A stretch of DNA of 64,000 bases from NCBI GenBank assembly GCA_040381765.1, contig JBEIGU010000003.1, positions 1 through 64,000 of the forward strand. Direction: 5' to 3'. How positions within the stretch are numbered: position 1 is the stretch's first letter; every line of letters starts with the position of its first letter. This stretch comes from Nodosilinea sp040381765. Lineage in GTDB: Bacteria; Cyanobacteriota; Cyanobacteriia; Phormidesmidales; Phormidesmidaceae. Shown here in pieces: positions 16,709-25,395 of this stretch. Below the pieces are notes generated by a model. The model made no database searches and was not told where the DNA came from. It was given only the letters and a program-made list of their open reading frames with translations. The position numbers and the translations under genes were made by a program.

Positions 16709-16918
16709 CTTTGCCCCAGAACGACACCGTAAACTATTGTAACGGTGAAGGCGCCCCCCCTGGGGGGTAAAAGGGGGGGAGAATTCCCCACTTCCCATCC
16801 GCCGCCCTGGCAACCCAGGCCCTTCTCTAGGGGAAATGGCCTGGGCGCTTTTCCTGTGGCTGTACTAAAATCAGGCGGTGGGCCCCCTGTCGCTCCCGCC
16901 TTCCCGTGCCCTGTCCCT

Positions 16919-18655
16919 ATGCTAACCGCCCTGCGGATTGAAAACTTTGCCCTGATTGATACCCTGGAGCTGCAGCTAGCCCCGGGCTTGACGGTGCTTA
17001 CCGGGGAAACTGGCGCGGGTAAATCAATTATTTTGGATGCCCTGGAGGCGGTGCTGGGGGGCAAGGTTAGCCCCCGGTTGGTCAGGGCGGGGGCCCATCG
17101 AGCCCGGCTGGAGGCCCACTTTCGCCCCTCCCCACTGTTAGCCCAGTGGTTAGCGGATCAAGCCCTGCCGCTAACCACCGGTGACCTGGTCTGTCGTCGG
17201 GAAATTACCCTGGGCAAGGCCTCGGTGCGGAGTCGTAGTTTTTTAAACGATCATCCCCTGACCAAGCCCCAACTGGAGTTCCTGCGGCAGCAGTTGGTAG
17301 AAATTACCGCCCAGGGGCAGACCCTGCAGGTGGGCTCGGCCGATCGCCAGCGGGATTGGTTGGATAGTTTTGGTGGCGAGGCTCTGCTGGCCGATCGCCA
17401 GCGGGTCGCCCAGGCCTACGCCGCCAGCCGCGCCGCCCAGCAACACTGGCGGGAGCGCCAACGGTTAGAGCAGGAACGGCAGGAAAAACTAGATCTCTGG
17501 CAGCGGCATCAGCAGGAATTAGACCAGGCTCAACTAGAGGACCCCCAGGAACTGGAGCAGCTCACCCAGGAACAACACCGCCTCACCCACAGCGTTGATC
17601 TGCAGCAGCAGAGCTACCAGGTCTACCAGATCCTCTACGAGAACCATGGGGATACCCCCGCTTGCGCCGACCTGCTGGGGCAGGCGGAGACCATCCTCAG
17701 CACCATGGTGGTCTACGACACCAGTCTCAGCCCCACCCTAACCTTAATTACCGAGGCCCTCACCCAGGTGCAGGAGGCGGGCCGGGCCATTAATCTCTAC
17801 GGTAGCAGCGTCGAGGCCGACCCCCAGCGGCTAGAGCAGGTGGAGGAACGGCTGCGGCAGCTGAAGGGGCTGGGGCGACGCTACGGGCGATCGCTGGCGG
17901 AACTGATCGCCTACCGGGAGGAGCTGGCGGCCAACCTGGCGGACCTCACCGACGAGGGCCAGTCCCTGGCGGCCCTAGCGGCGGCGGCCCAGCGTTGCCA
18001 GGCCGAGCTGGAGGGGGCCTGCGATCGGCTGCACCAGCAGCGCCAGCAAGCCGCCCGCGCCCTGGAGGCTCGCCTGATCGCCGAGCTTAAACCCCTGGCC
18101 ATGGATCGGGTACAGTTCCAGGTGCAACTCCAGGCCCAGGCGCCGGGCCCCAGCGGTGCGGACCGGGTGCAATTTTACTTTAGCCCCAACCCGGGGGAAC
18201 CCCTCCAGCCACTGGCGGCCACCGCCTCCGGTGGGGAAATGAGCCGGTTTTTGCTGGCCCTGAAAACCTGCTTCTCCCAGCAGGAGGGGGTAGACACCCT
18301 GGTGTTTGATGAAATTGATGTGGGGGTATCGGGGCGGGTGGCCCAGGCGATCGGCGAAAAACTCTGGCAACTGGGTCGCCATCACCAGGTGCTCTGCGTC
18401 ACCCACCAGCCCATGGTGGCGGCCCTGGCGGATACCCACTGGCGGGTGGGTAAGCAGGTGATTGACAGCGGGGCGACCCCAGCCCCTCCTGACGGGGAGG
18501 AGGCGGTGCGCACCGTTGTCCGCGTCGCCCCCCTCTCCCTGCCAGAACGGCGACAGGAGCTGGCCCAGTTGGCTGGGGGGGCCACCCACCAGGAGGCCCT
18601 GGCCTTTGCTGAGTCCCTCCTATCCCAGGCTCAATTACGGAGGGAAGCCCGATGA
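16919..18655 (+). CDS. recN: DNA repair protein RecN
   Basis: SMC-like ATPase that acts in double-strand-break repair. The 578-residue protein starts at ATG 16919 with MLTALRIENFALIDTLEL, and has the Walker A GETGAGKSI (residues about 31-39), long coiled-coil arms (about 150-370), an ATPA-SGGEMSR-like signature (TASGGEMSRFLLALK) and Walker B LVFDEIDVGVSG. Upstream in-frame codons to 16745 are not RecN-like. Its stop overlaps the start of the antiporter gene (ATGA at 18652-18655), implying translational coupling. The length agrees with bacterial RecN (about 550-570). Confidence 0.95.
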   Translation: MLTALRIENFALIDTLELQLAPGLTVLTGETGAGKSIILDALEAVLGGKVSPRLVRAGAHRARLEAHFRPSPLLAQWLADQALPLTTGDLVCRREITLGKASVRSRSFLNDHPLTKPQLEFLRQQLVEITAQGQTLQVGSADRQRDWLDSFGGEALLADRQRVAQAYAASRAAQQHWRERQRLEQERQEKLDLWQRHQQELDQAQLEDPQELEQLTQEQHRLTHSVDLQQQSYQVYQILYENHGDTPACADLLGQAETILSTMVVYDTSLSPTLTLITEALTQVQEAGRAINLYGSSVEADPQRLEQVEERLRQLKGLGRRYGRSLAELIAYREELAANLADLTDEGQSLAALAAAAQRCQAELEGACDRLHQQRQQAARALEARLIAELKPLAMDRVQFQVQLQAQAPGPSGADRVQFYFSPNPGEPLQPLAATASGGEMSRFLLALKTCFSQQEGVDTLVFDEIDVGVSGRVAQAIGEKLWQLGRHHQVLCVTHQPMVAALADTHWRVGKQVIDSGATPAPPDGEEAVRTVVRVAPLSLPERRQELAQLAGGATHQEALAFAESLLSQAQLRREAR

Positions 18656-20241
18656 TTGAGATCGCCGATTTGCCGGTTGGAGACCTGGATACCCCCTCCA
18701 TAGAAGCTAACCTGCAACAGTTTTGTCTAGTGTTATCCGTGTCCCTGGGGGTGGCCACCCTTTCCCGGGTCTTTAGTCTGCTGCGCAACATTCCCTATAC
18801 CCTGCTGCTGTTGCTGGTGGGGTTGGGGCTAGCGGTGCTGGACGTGCGGCTGGTTAACCTGTCTCCCGAACTCATCCTGTTTATCTTTTTGCCCCCCCTC
18901 CTGTTTGAGGCCGCCTGGAACCTCAACTGGAAAAATCTCAAACAGTACGCCGTACCGATTTCTCTCTACGCCATTGTCGGGGTGATCATCTGTGTTGGCA
19001 GTCTGGTGGTGGGGCTGCAGATCTGGGCCGGAGCCTCCCTGGCCACTGCCCTGCTGGTGGGGGCCAGCCTCTCCGCCACCGATCCGGTGTCAGTGGTAGC
19101 CCTGTTTCGAGAACTGGGGGTCGATAGGAAGCTGACCACCGTGATGGAAGGCGAGAGCCTGTTTAACGATGGGGTGGCGGTGGTGGCCTTTAACCTGGTG
19201 CTGGGCATCGCCCTGGGGGTGGAGCAGTTCGACCCCTCGGTGACGGTAGCCCACTTTCTAGTGTTCGTCGGGGTTGGCGCCGGCATTGGCGCCCTGATCG
19301 GCTTTGGCATTTCCTTCCTAACCCAGCGGTTTGACATTCCCCTGGTGGAGCAATCCCTTACCCTGGTATCTGCCTACGGTACCTACCTGGTGGCGGAGGA
19401 ACTGGGGGGGTCCGGGGTGATTGCGGTGGTGCTGGTGGGTCTGATCTTAGGTAACTTTGGCTCTCGGATTGGCATGAGCCCCCGCACCCGCCTGGTGGTC
19501 TCAGACTTTTGGGAGTTTGTCTCATTTTTTATTAACTCCATTGTGTTTCTCCTGATTGGTGACCAGGTGCAGTTTTCTGGACTGGTGGACCAGTTAGATA
19601 AGATTCTGGTGGCGATCGCTCTGATTCTGGTGGCCCGTGCCCTCAGTGTTTTTGTGCTCGGCGCCCTCAGCAATGCGATCACCGGCCCCACTATGGATCT
19701 GCCCCTGGCCGGTCAAACCATTCTCTGGTGGGGGGGGCTGCGGGGATCGGTGTCCGTGGCCCTGGCCCTGAGTGTACCGGCCCTGCTCAGCCAACGTCAG
19801 GAGGTGATCTCCATTGTCTTTGGGGTGATGCTTTTTACCCTGCTGGTGCAGGGGCTAACCATCCAGCCACTGCTGCAATGGCTCGGGCCGCTGGGGGATC
19901 AACCCCTACGGTTGGAGTACAAACAGTTGACCGCCCGCCGGGTGGCCCTTAACCGGGTGATGGATCGACTGGAGGAGATTAAAACCACAGGGGAGTTTGA
20001 ACAGGAATTTGTTAGTTACCAGATGGCCCTGGTGGATGGCCAGCTGGATCAGGTGCAGGAACAAATCACCCAATTGGAACAGCACAACCCCCTGATCCAG
20101 GAACTGGCCTCAGAACGGCTGCGGGAACAACTGTTGGCGATTGAGGTAGACACCTACGCCGAATTTATCCGTACTGGCCACCTGAAGAACGCCCTAGATC
20201 CCCTGCTGGCCTCGGTATTGTTAGACCAGGAGACAGCCTAA
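18652..20241 (+). CDS. Na+/H+ antiporter, CPA1 (NhaP-type)
   Basis: Cation:proton antiporter of the CPA1 family, 529 residues with about 12 membrane helices followed by a soluble C-terminal helical tail (about 425-529). Key transport motifs are FIFLPPLLFEAAWN, SATDPVSVVALFRELG (with the TD unwound region), EGESLFNDGVAVVAF (the ND pair conserved in NhaP exchangers) and GGLRGSVSVALALS. It exchanges Na+ (or another monovalent cation) for protons for pH and salt homeostasis. It overlaps recN by four bases (ATGA), an odd functional pairing that is probably only positional. Confidence 0.93.
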   Translation: MIEIADLPVGDLDTPSIEANLQQFCLVLSVSLGVATLSRVFSLLRNIPYTLLLLLVGLGLAVLDVRLVNLSPELILFIFLPPLLFEAAWNLNWKNLKQYAVPISLYAIVGVIICVGSLVVGLQIWAGASLATALLVGASLSATDPVSVVALFRELGVDRKLTTVMEGESLFNDGVAVVAFNLVLGIALGVEQFDPSVTVAHFLVFVGVGAGIGALIGFGISFLTQRFDIPLVEQSLTLVSAYGTYLVAEELGGSGVIAVVLVGLILGNFGSRIGMSPRTRLVVSDFWEFVSFFINSIVFLLIGDQVQFSGLVDQLDKILVAIALILVARALSVFVLGALSNAITGPTMDLPLAGQTILWWGGLRGSVSVALALSVPALLSQRQEVISIVFGVMLFTLLVQGLTIQPLLQWLGPLGDQPLRLEYKQLTARRVALNRVMDRLEEIKTTGEFEQEFVSYQMALVDGQLDQVQEQITQLEQHNPLIQELASERLREQLLAIEVDTYAEFIRTGHLKNALDPLLASVLLDQETA

Positions 20242-20341
20242 ACCTCTTAAACCTCCAGCACAACCGGGCTTCTAACCTGGTCCACGACCCGCAGTTCTAG
20301 GCGACGACTGACCCGAGGAAGGGTCGCCAGCTGAGCTTGAC

Positions 20342-20383
20342 CAGGGAGTAGAGCCCCTTACCCCCATGGTGCCCTACTCCCTG
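20342..20383. other. 10-bp perfect inverted repeat in spacer
   Basis: CAGGGAGTAG (20342-20351) is the exact reverse complement of CTACTCCCTG (20374-20383), with a 22-base loop. A shorter GACCC...GGGTC pair lies just upstream, near 20310-20325. The spacer (20242-20435) separates the antiporter gene from the lyase gene. There is no T-run, so it is not a standard terminator; it could be a leader structure or binding site. Confidence 0.5.
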
Positions 20384-20435
20384 CTACCCTAAGAATCAGC
20401 CACACTGGCCTTGATTGCAGAACTGGACCAAAGCC

Positions 20436-20996
20436 ATGGACATGGATCTAAGCGATCTCCACTATTTTTTTGACTGCTGCCTGGGCCACTGGAGTATTGA
20501 GCGCACCTACCACTACCTCACCCACCAGCAGGTGGAGCGATCGCATACAGACTTCGATGTGGAGGCCATTACCGACGTCCAACGACGCCAGGTGCTAGCC
20601 GATAACCACTACGCCGCCGTCGAGCACCTCGACCAACTGCCGGGGTTTCAACTGCGGTTCCACACCGTTTCTGAAACCGGTGAGCAGGTCACCCAGGCCC
20701 TGCGAGCAGTGTTTATTCCCAAGCAACAACAGGGCACCCTACTGGTGGGTGATTATCTACGGGACCGGGCCTATGAGGAGGCCCGACCGATTATCTCTGG
20801 CTTTAGTTATAATCCCGAGAACCGAGAACTGTTGATGACTACCCCCTATACCCAGGTGGTTTCGGTCGATTCCATTACCCTGATCAACCCCAACCTGCGA
20901 ATTCGGCGGATTCTCAACTACCAGCGGCCAGCCCCAGACAGGCCCCTGGATGCCCTGCGACTGGTGGGGTTCGGGGTGGAGCAAAAGGTTTCCTAA
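20436..20996 (+). CDS. CpcS/CpeS-family phycobiliprotein lyase-like protein
   Basis: A 186-residue lipocalin-fold protein of the CpcS/CpeS family, which attaches phycocyanobilin or related bilins to cysteines of phycobiliproteins. Supporting motifs: FFDCCLGHWSIERTYHYLT near the N-terminus (family pattern F-x3-G-x-W-x3-R-x3-Y/H-L), VERSHTDFDV, and SITLINPNLRIRRILNY near the end, which aligns with the FxNPNLRLRTS segment of the second lyase at 26712. It is more diverged than that gene, so its bilin and protein specificity are uncertain. I chose ATG 20436; upstream frame codons begin only with TTG. Confidence 0.82.
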   Translation: MDMDLSDLHYFFDCCLGHWSIERTYHYLTHQQVERSHTDFDVEAITDVQRRQVLADNHYAAVEHLDQLPGFQLRFHTVSETGEQVTQALRAVFIPKQQQGTLLVGDYLRDRAYEEARPIISGFSYNPENRELLMTTPYTQVVSVDSITLINPNLRIRRILNYQRPAPDRPLDALRLVGFGVEQKVS

Positions 20997-21141
20997 CCGA
21001 GCCGACCGGCCCTCCTGATCAGGCGAACCCCACGGATACAACTGGATATAACTGGTGAGAAGCCCTGGCATTGAACCCTAAGAGGCAGTTAAATGGAGCG
21101 GAAATCAGGAAAAAAACAAACCACAGGCAACTATCCTTGTT

Positions 21142-21166
21142 TATAATGAGCGACGACCAGAAGGAG
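21142..21166 (+). promoter_or_regulatory. Promoter -10 box and ribosome site of the glycosyltransferase gene
   Basis: TATAAT at 21142-21147 is a perfect -10 box; no good -35 box lies 17 bp upstream, so it may depend on an activator. AAGGAG at 21161-21166 is a strong ribosome-binding site five bases before ATG 21172 and fixes that start. The leader would be short, about 15-20 bases. Confidence 0.45.
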
Positions 21167-21171
21167 ATGCC

Positions 21172-21921
21172 ATGGTACTCGTCGATCGCACCAAAGCTAA
21201 CCGTCAACCCTCCCAACCCCTCCAGGTCATGGGCCTACCGGTGCATTTGCGGGCCGACTATGGCGGCTGGCTACTGGATCGGCACCGCCAGGGCCAAGGT
21301 AGCCATGTGGTCACCCTGAACGCGGAAATGGCCATGCAGGCGGATCAAAACCCGGAACTGCGGCAAATTATCCTAGCGGCGGACCTGGTGATTCCCGATG
21401 GGGCTGGGGTGGTACTCTATTTTCGTACCCAAAATCGTCGGGTTAGCCGCATGCCAGGTATTGAGCTGGCGGCCGACCTGCTGACGCGACTCTCCGCCAG
21501 TGAAACCGCCTTTTTCTTCGGTGGAGTGCCGGGGGTGGTAGATCAGGCCGCCATCTACTGGCAACGTCAAGGCATGGCGGCAACCCTTGCGGGTACCCAG
21601 CATGGTTTTCTGTCTGCCCCTGACCAGGCCCAACTCCTGGAGCGGTTGGTAACCCTACAGCCCAGTGTAATTTTGGTAGGGTTAGGAGTACCCCGTCAGG
21701 AGCTTTGGATCCGTGATCACCGCCATCTCTGTCCCAATAGTATCTGGGTTGGGGTGGGAGGTAGTTTTGATATCTGGGCTGGGGTAAAAACTCGAGCACC
21801 CCAATGGATGTGCCGCTACCAATTGGAGTGGCTCTATCGCCTCTACCAGGAACCCTGGCGGTGGCGGCGCATGCTAGCCCTGCCCCAATTTGTCTGGCGA
21901 TCGCTAACTTATAAACCCTGA
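21172..21921 (+). CDS. WecG/TagA/CpsF family glycosyltransferase
   Basis: A GT26-family glycosyltransferase of 249 residues. The family transfers N-acetyl-mannosamine(uronic acid) or a related sugar onto a lipid-linked intermediate during surface-polysaccharide synthesis. Motifs: VTLNAEMAMQA, ADLVIPDGAGVV (the catalytic-Asp region, VxPDGxG), ILVGLGVPRQELWI (G-x-PxQE) and VGVGGSFDIWAG. The C-terminal YQLEWLYRLYQEPWRWRRM is the usual membrane-association tail. The start is supported by AAGGAG five bases upstream. It is away from the polysaccharide locus at the right edge. It converges on the CPP1-like gene. Confidence 0.92.
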   Translation: MVLVDRTKANRQPSQPLQVMGLPVHLRADYGGWLLDRHRQGQGSHVVTLNAEMAMQADQNPELRQIILAADLVIPDGAGVVLYFRTQNRRVSRMPGIELAADLLTRLSASETAFFFGGVPGVVDQAAIYWQRQGMAATLAGTQHGFLSAPDQAQLLERLVTLQPSVILVGLGVPRQELWIRDHRHLCPNSIWVGVGGSFDIWAGVKTRAPQWMCRYQLEWLYRLYQEPWRWRRMLALPQFVWRSLTYKP

Positions 21922-21956
21922 CTGCGATTAGCTAGCAAGGGTCAGTAGGTTCCGGA

Positions 21957-21974
21957 GATTGCTGTTTCGCAATC
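21957..21974. terminator. Small hairpin between convergent genes
   Basis: GATTGC (21957-21962) pairs with GCAATC (21969-21974) around a 6-base loop, in the 54-bp space between two convergent stop codons. There is no T-run on either strand, so any terminator function would be weak. Confidence 0.25.
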
Positions 21975-21975
21975 A

Positions 21976-22584
21976 TCACCGCAGAAAACTACTACAGACC
22001 CACAGCACCAAACAGGCGAAGGCGGCAGCCACCGCATCGGGGGTGAGCCAGGCTGGAAGTAGCCCCTGGCTAACCAATAGTTGGGCCAGTAGGGCCCCCA
22101 ATACCATGCCCAGCACCAGACCGGCGATGGTGAGCAGTACCGATCGCCAAAACCGATACTCCTTACGATTCAGGAAGTATATGGCCGCCGCAATCGCCAC
22201 CGCCAGCCCCAGGGAGGGGGCGTAGAGACTCAGCAGGGTCAGGCCTGTAAAGCTGAGGGCGGGCCAAAGCGCCCCTTCACGGCTGGGAGCCTCCACCAGA
22301 TCGTTGAGCCATTGGGGCCGGGGCAATCTGGGAGCTGGCCGAGGGACAGGGGGAGGCTCAGGGTTATTTTCAGCGAACCGGATGCGATCGGGAACCCTAA
22401 TCTTACCCTCCTGTCGAAGCCGTAAACGCTCCATTAAAATGGCATCGTAGGCCGCCTCAATCGCTGCCTTTTGCTTCGGTTCTTCACCACAGCTCTCGAC
22501 CAAGCGATCACGGGCCGCCTGAATGTCTTCAAAACTAGAGGCCTCGGTTAAGCCCAGCAGCTCGTAGGAATTTTGTTCGCTCAC
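21976..22584 (-). CDS. CPP1-like protein (DnaJ-like N-terminus, membrane C-terminus)
   Basis: A 202-residue protein resembling cyanobacterial homologues of CPP1, the plastid chaperone-like protein of protochlorophyllide oxidoreductase. Residues 1-70 look like a degenerate J-domain (YELLGLTEASSFEDIQAARD, then KQKAAIEAAYDAILMERL, without the HPD motif). A proline-rich linker follows, then three or four membrane helices (about 105-200). I chose GTG 22584 because it begins VSEQNSYELLGL, as expected for the family; upstream residues look non-coding. In plants CPP1 stabilises POR; in cyanobacteria its role is inferred. Confidence 0.82.
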   Translation of the reverse strand: MSEQNSYELLGLTEASSFEDIQAARDRLVESCGEEPKQKAAIEAAYDAILMERLRLRQEGKIRVPDRIRFAENNPEPPPVPRPAPRLPRPQWLNDLVEAPSREGALWPALSFTGLTLLSLYAPSLGLAVAIAAAIYFLNRKEYRFWRSVLLTIAGLVLGMVLGALLAQLLVSQGLLPAWLTPDAVAAAFACLVLWVCSSFLR

Positions 22585-22864
22585 GGTAATCCCCCCAGAT
22601 TGCCAATGGTCATCCTCACCCTGCCTCAATGAAACGATTTATAGCAGTGGCCAACCCGGTTAGGACAAGACCCAGGGCCATTTGTGATCGGCCGCGATCA
22701 GGATCTAAGTCGGTGCCCTAAGCTGGGTTCCCCAAGCTAAAAGACGCCAGCTACACTATACAAAACCAAAGGGTAACTTACTTAAATTCCAGTGTAACCA
22801 GGGACCTCCCAAATGGGAACCACCAACGCCGATCAAAGTCGTCCCCGCCCCCCCTGTTTTCCCC

Positions 22865-25198
22865 ATGTCCACTGCCGATTCCTATCCCCTGCCTCCCGCA
22901 GACAGCCCCCCAGCCAGGGGGGTGACGGTTGATCGGCAGGCCATCCTGGCGGATCTGTACCACCGTCTGCGCCCAGGGCAGCGGGCCCTGGCGGGCTGGC
23001 AGGGGGGCAGCCTGGCGGTATCGGCGGTGCCCGGGGCGGGTAAGTCCACGGGTATGGCGGCGGCGGCGGCGATCGCCATCCTTCGCCATCGCCTACACCT
23101 CAATCGCCAGTTGGTGCTGGTCACCTTTACCCGCTCCGCCGCCGCCAACCTCAAGGCCAAGGTGCGCAGCCACCTGCGCCGGCTAGACTGGCCCCAAACC
23201 AGCTTCACCGTCTCCACCCTGCACGGTCTGGCCCTGACCATCGCCACCCGCAACCCCGAACTCTCCAACCTCAGCCTGGAAACCCTCACCCTGGTTTCCC
23301 CGGGCCAGAATAACCGGCTGCTACGCCGGGCGGTGGAGCAGTGGTGGGCTAGCCATGGCGATCGGCACGAGGCGTTGATCACTGGCCGTCAGTTTGATGG
23401 CGAGGAAACGGAGCGCCTGCGTCGGCAGTCGGTGCTGCGCACCGAGGTACTGCCCAGCCTGGCCCACACCGCCCTTCGGGAAGCTAAAAGCTCCGGTCTA
23501 CAACCAGCGGACCTGGGGGCCCTGGCCCAGGTCGAGACCCAGGGGGTAGGCTATGGGGTGCTGACCCTGGCGGCAGAACTCTACGCCGAGTACCAGACCC
23601 TGCTCACCCAGCAGGGATTGATCGATTACGACGATATGATTCTGGCGGCCCTGCGTAGTCTGCAGGATGACCAAACCCGGCGGTTTTGGCAAGGTCGGGT
23701 GTTCGCGGTATTTGAGGACGAGGCCCAGGACTCCTCCCCTCTGCAGAGCCAGCTGCTCACCCTACTGGCCCAGGATCCGGACCACCCTGAGGCCTCCCCC
23801 AATCTGGTGCGGGTGGGGGATCCTAACCAGGCGATCAACTCCACCTTTACCCCCGCCGATCCGGCGTTTTTCAATCAGTTTTGCGATCGCTGCCAGGCCC
23901 ACCAGCGCCTGGTCACCATGGATCAGGCGGGTCGCAGCAGCCCCCTGATCATGGCGGCGGCCAACCACCTGCTGACCTGGGTCAACCAGGCCCATCTGGC
24001 CGGCCCAGAGGTGCCCTTTCGGCCCCAAACCATTCAGCCGGTATACCCGGATGACCCCCAGGTGGACGCCAACCCTCCCCCCCTGGGGGCCGGGGTTGAA
24101 CTGGTGACCCCCCCCACCCCGGCCGCCGCCCTGACCGCCCTGGCCGCCCGGATCGCCACCCTTTACCAGGAGCATCCCCAGGTCAGCCTGGCGGTGCTGG
24201 TGCGGGAGGGCCGCCAGGGCCAGTACGTGGCCCAGCACCTGCGACAGCCAGAACGGGTGGGGGTGGATCTGGCGGCCCTGGGGCTGAGGCTATACGACGT
24301 CGGCGAGCAGGACCGCCAGACCCAGGTGCCGGAGGAGATGCTGGCCCTGCTACGGTTTATCCAACGGCCCCACTCCCCCACCCAACTCAAGGGTGCGCTG
24401 CGTATTCTGGTGGATCGCCGCCGGGTGCCCAGCCAGGACCTGGATGCTCTGGCCCTGGCCCCAGAGCAGTTTCTCTATCCGGGGCCCCTGGATACTCCCC
24501 CCCAGACGGAGGCGGCCCAGACCGCCCGCCGCTATTGTTTGAGTTTGCTGCGATCGCGGCTGGAATTGCCCTCCTACAGCCTGTTTTCCTTCATTGGCCT
24601 GACCCTGGGCTACAACCAAAGTGAACTGGCCACCGCCGATAAGCTGGCCGCCCGGGTCAGCCAACAACTGCGGCAGGATACCAGCCTGGCCGCCACCGTG
24701 GCCGTCCTGCAGGACATCCTGGGGGGGGAACGGTTCAGCGCCGTGGAAACGGAGGACACCGACGCCCTCTACACCCGACCCGGTCAGGTCACTATCCTGA
24801 CCATGCACCGGGCCAAGGGCTTAGACTGGGACGGCGTGTTTCTGCCCTTCCTGCAGGAGAAAACCATCCCCGGTCAACTGTGGGTCCCCCCCCCAGCGGA
24901 ATTCCTGGGGGACTTCACCCTGGCGGAGGTGGCCCGGGCCCAGATTCGCACCTACATCCACCAGGGCAGGGAGGACCTGCCGGACGCGCTCAATGCCTGG
25001 CAGCAGGCCAAACATCTCAAAACCGCCGAGGAGTACCGTCTGCTCTACGTGGCCATGACCCGAGCCAAACGGTTGTTGTGGATGTCAGCGGAACAGCAGG
25101 CCCCCTTCACCTGGAGTAAACCAGAGGCCCTACAACCGGCGCGGCCCTGCCCGGCCTGGCCGGCTCTCCAGGCTTGGCGACAGGGGGTGGAGGGTTGA
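22865..25198 (+). CDS. UvrD/Rep-type DNA helicase
   Basis: A superfamily 1A helicase of 777 residues. It has Walker A AVPGAGKSTG (about residues 54-63), motif Ia VTFTRSAAANLKAKV, IDYDDMILAAL, Walker B VFEDEAQDSSPLQ (motif II, with EDEAQD in place of VDEFQD), motif III VGDPNQAIN, and the late TMHRAKGLDWDGVFL (motif V) and LLYVAMTRAKRL (motif VI). It unwinds DNA using ATP; the precise pathway (repair or replication restart) is not shown by sequence. It stands alone, with 235 bp upstream (divergent from the CPP1-like gene) and 197 bp downstream. Confidence 0.92.
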   Translation: MSTADSYPLPPADSPPARGVTVDRQAILADLYHRLRPGQRALAGWQGGSLAVSAVPGAGKSTGMAAAAAIAILRHRLHLNRQLVLVTFTRSAAANLKAKVRSHLRRLDWPQTSFTVSTLHGLALTIATRNPELSNLSLETLTLVSPGQNNRLLRRAVEQWWASHGDRHEALITGRQFDGEETERLRRQSVLRTEVLPSLAHTALREAKSSGLQPADLGALAQVETQGVGYGVLTLAAELYAEYQTLLTQQGLIDYDDMILAALRSLQDDQTRRFWQGRVFAVFEDEAQDSSPLQSQLLTLLAQDPDHPEASPNLVRVGDPNQAINSTFTPADPAFFNQFCDRCQAHQRLVTMDQAGRSSPLIMAAANHLLTWVNQAHLAGPEVPFRPQTIQPVYPDDPQVDANPPPLGAGVELVTPPTPAAALTALAARIATLYQEHPQVSLAVLVREGRQGQYVAQHLRQPERVGVDLAALGLRLYDVGEQDRQTQVPEEMLALLRFIQRPHSPTQLKGALRILVDRRRVPSQDLDALALAPEQFLYPGPLDTPPQTEAAQTARRYCLSLLRSRLELPSYSLFSFIGLTLGYNQSELATADKLAARVSQQLRQDTSLAATVAVLQDILGGERFSAVETEDTDALYTRPGQVTILTMHRAKGLDWDGVFLPFLQEKTIPGQLWVPPPAEFLGDFTLAEVARAQIRTYIHQGREDLPDALNAWQQAKHLKTAEEYRLLYVAMTRAKRLLWMSAEQQAPFTWSKPEALQPARPCPAWPALQAWRQGVEG

Positions 25199-25395
25199 CT
25201 GGCCCCCCACCAGGGTCTAGAACAGCTATCCACCGATCAAATTCGGTTACCCTCCGAGGCATAACCTGTCAAAAACCTATAAATTAATAAATGAAACTCA
25301 ATAAATGAACTGGGGTGCCCTGCCTATCAAGGTTCCCCCTGCTTCATATATTTATCCTATAGCGAGACACCACTAGAAAAAGGCGAGGCCACCCC

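Noticed and set aside
18652..20241. Functional link between recN and the antiporter
   Set aside because: The ATGA overlap shows coupled translation but the two functions have no known relation; likely only compact gene packing.
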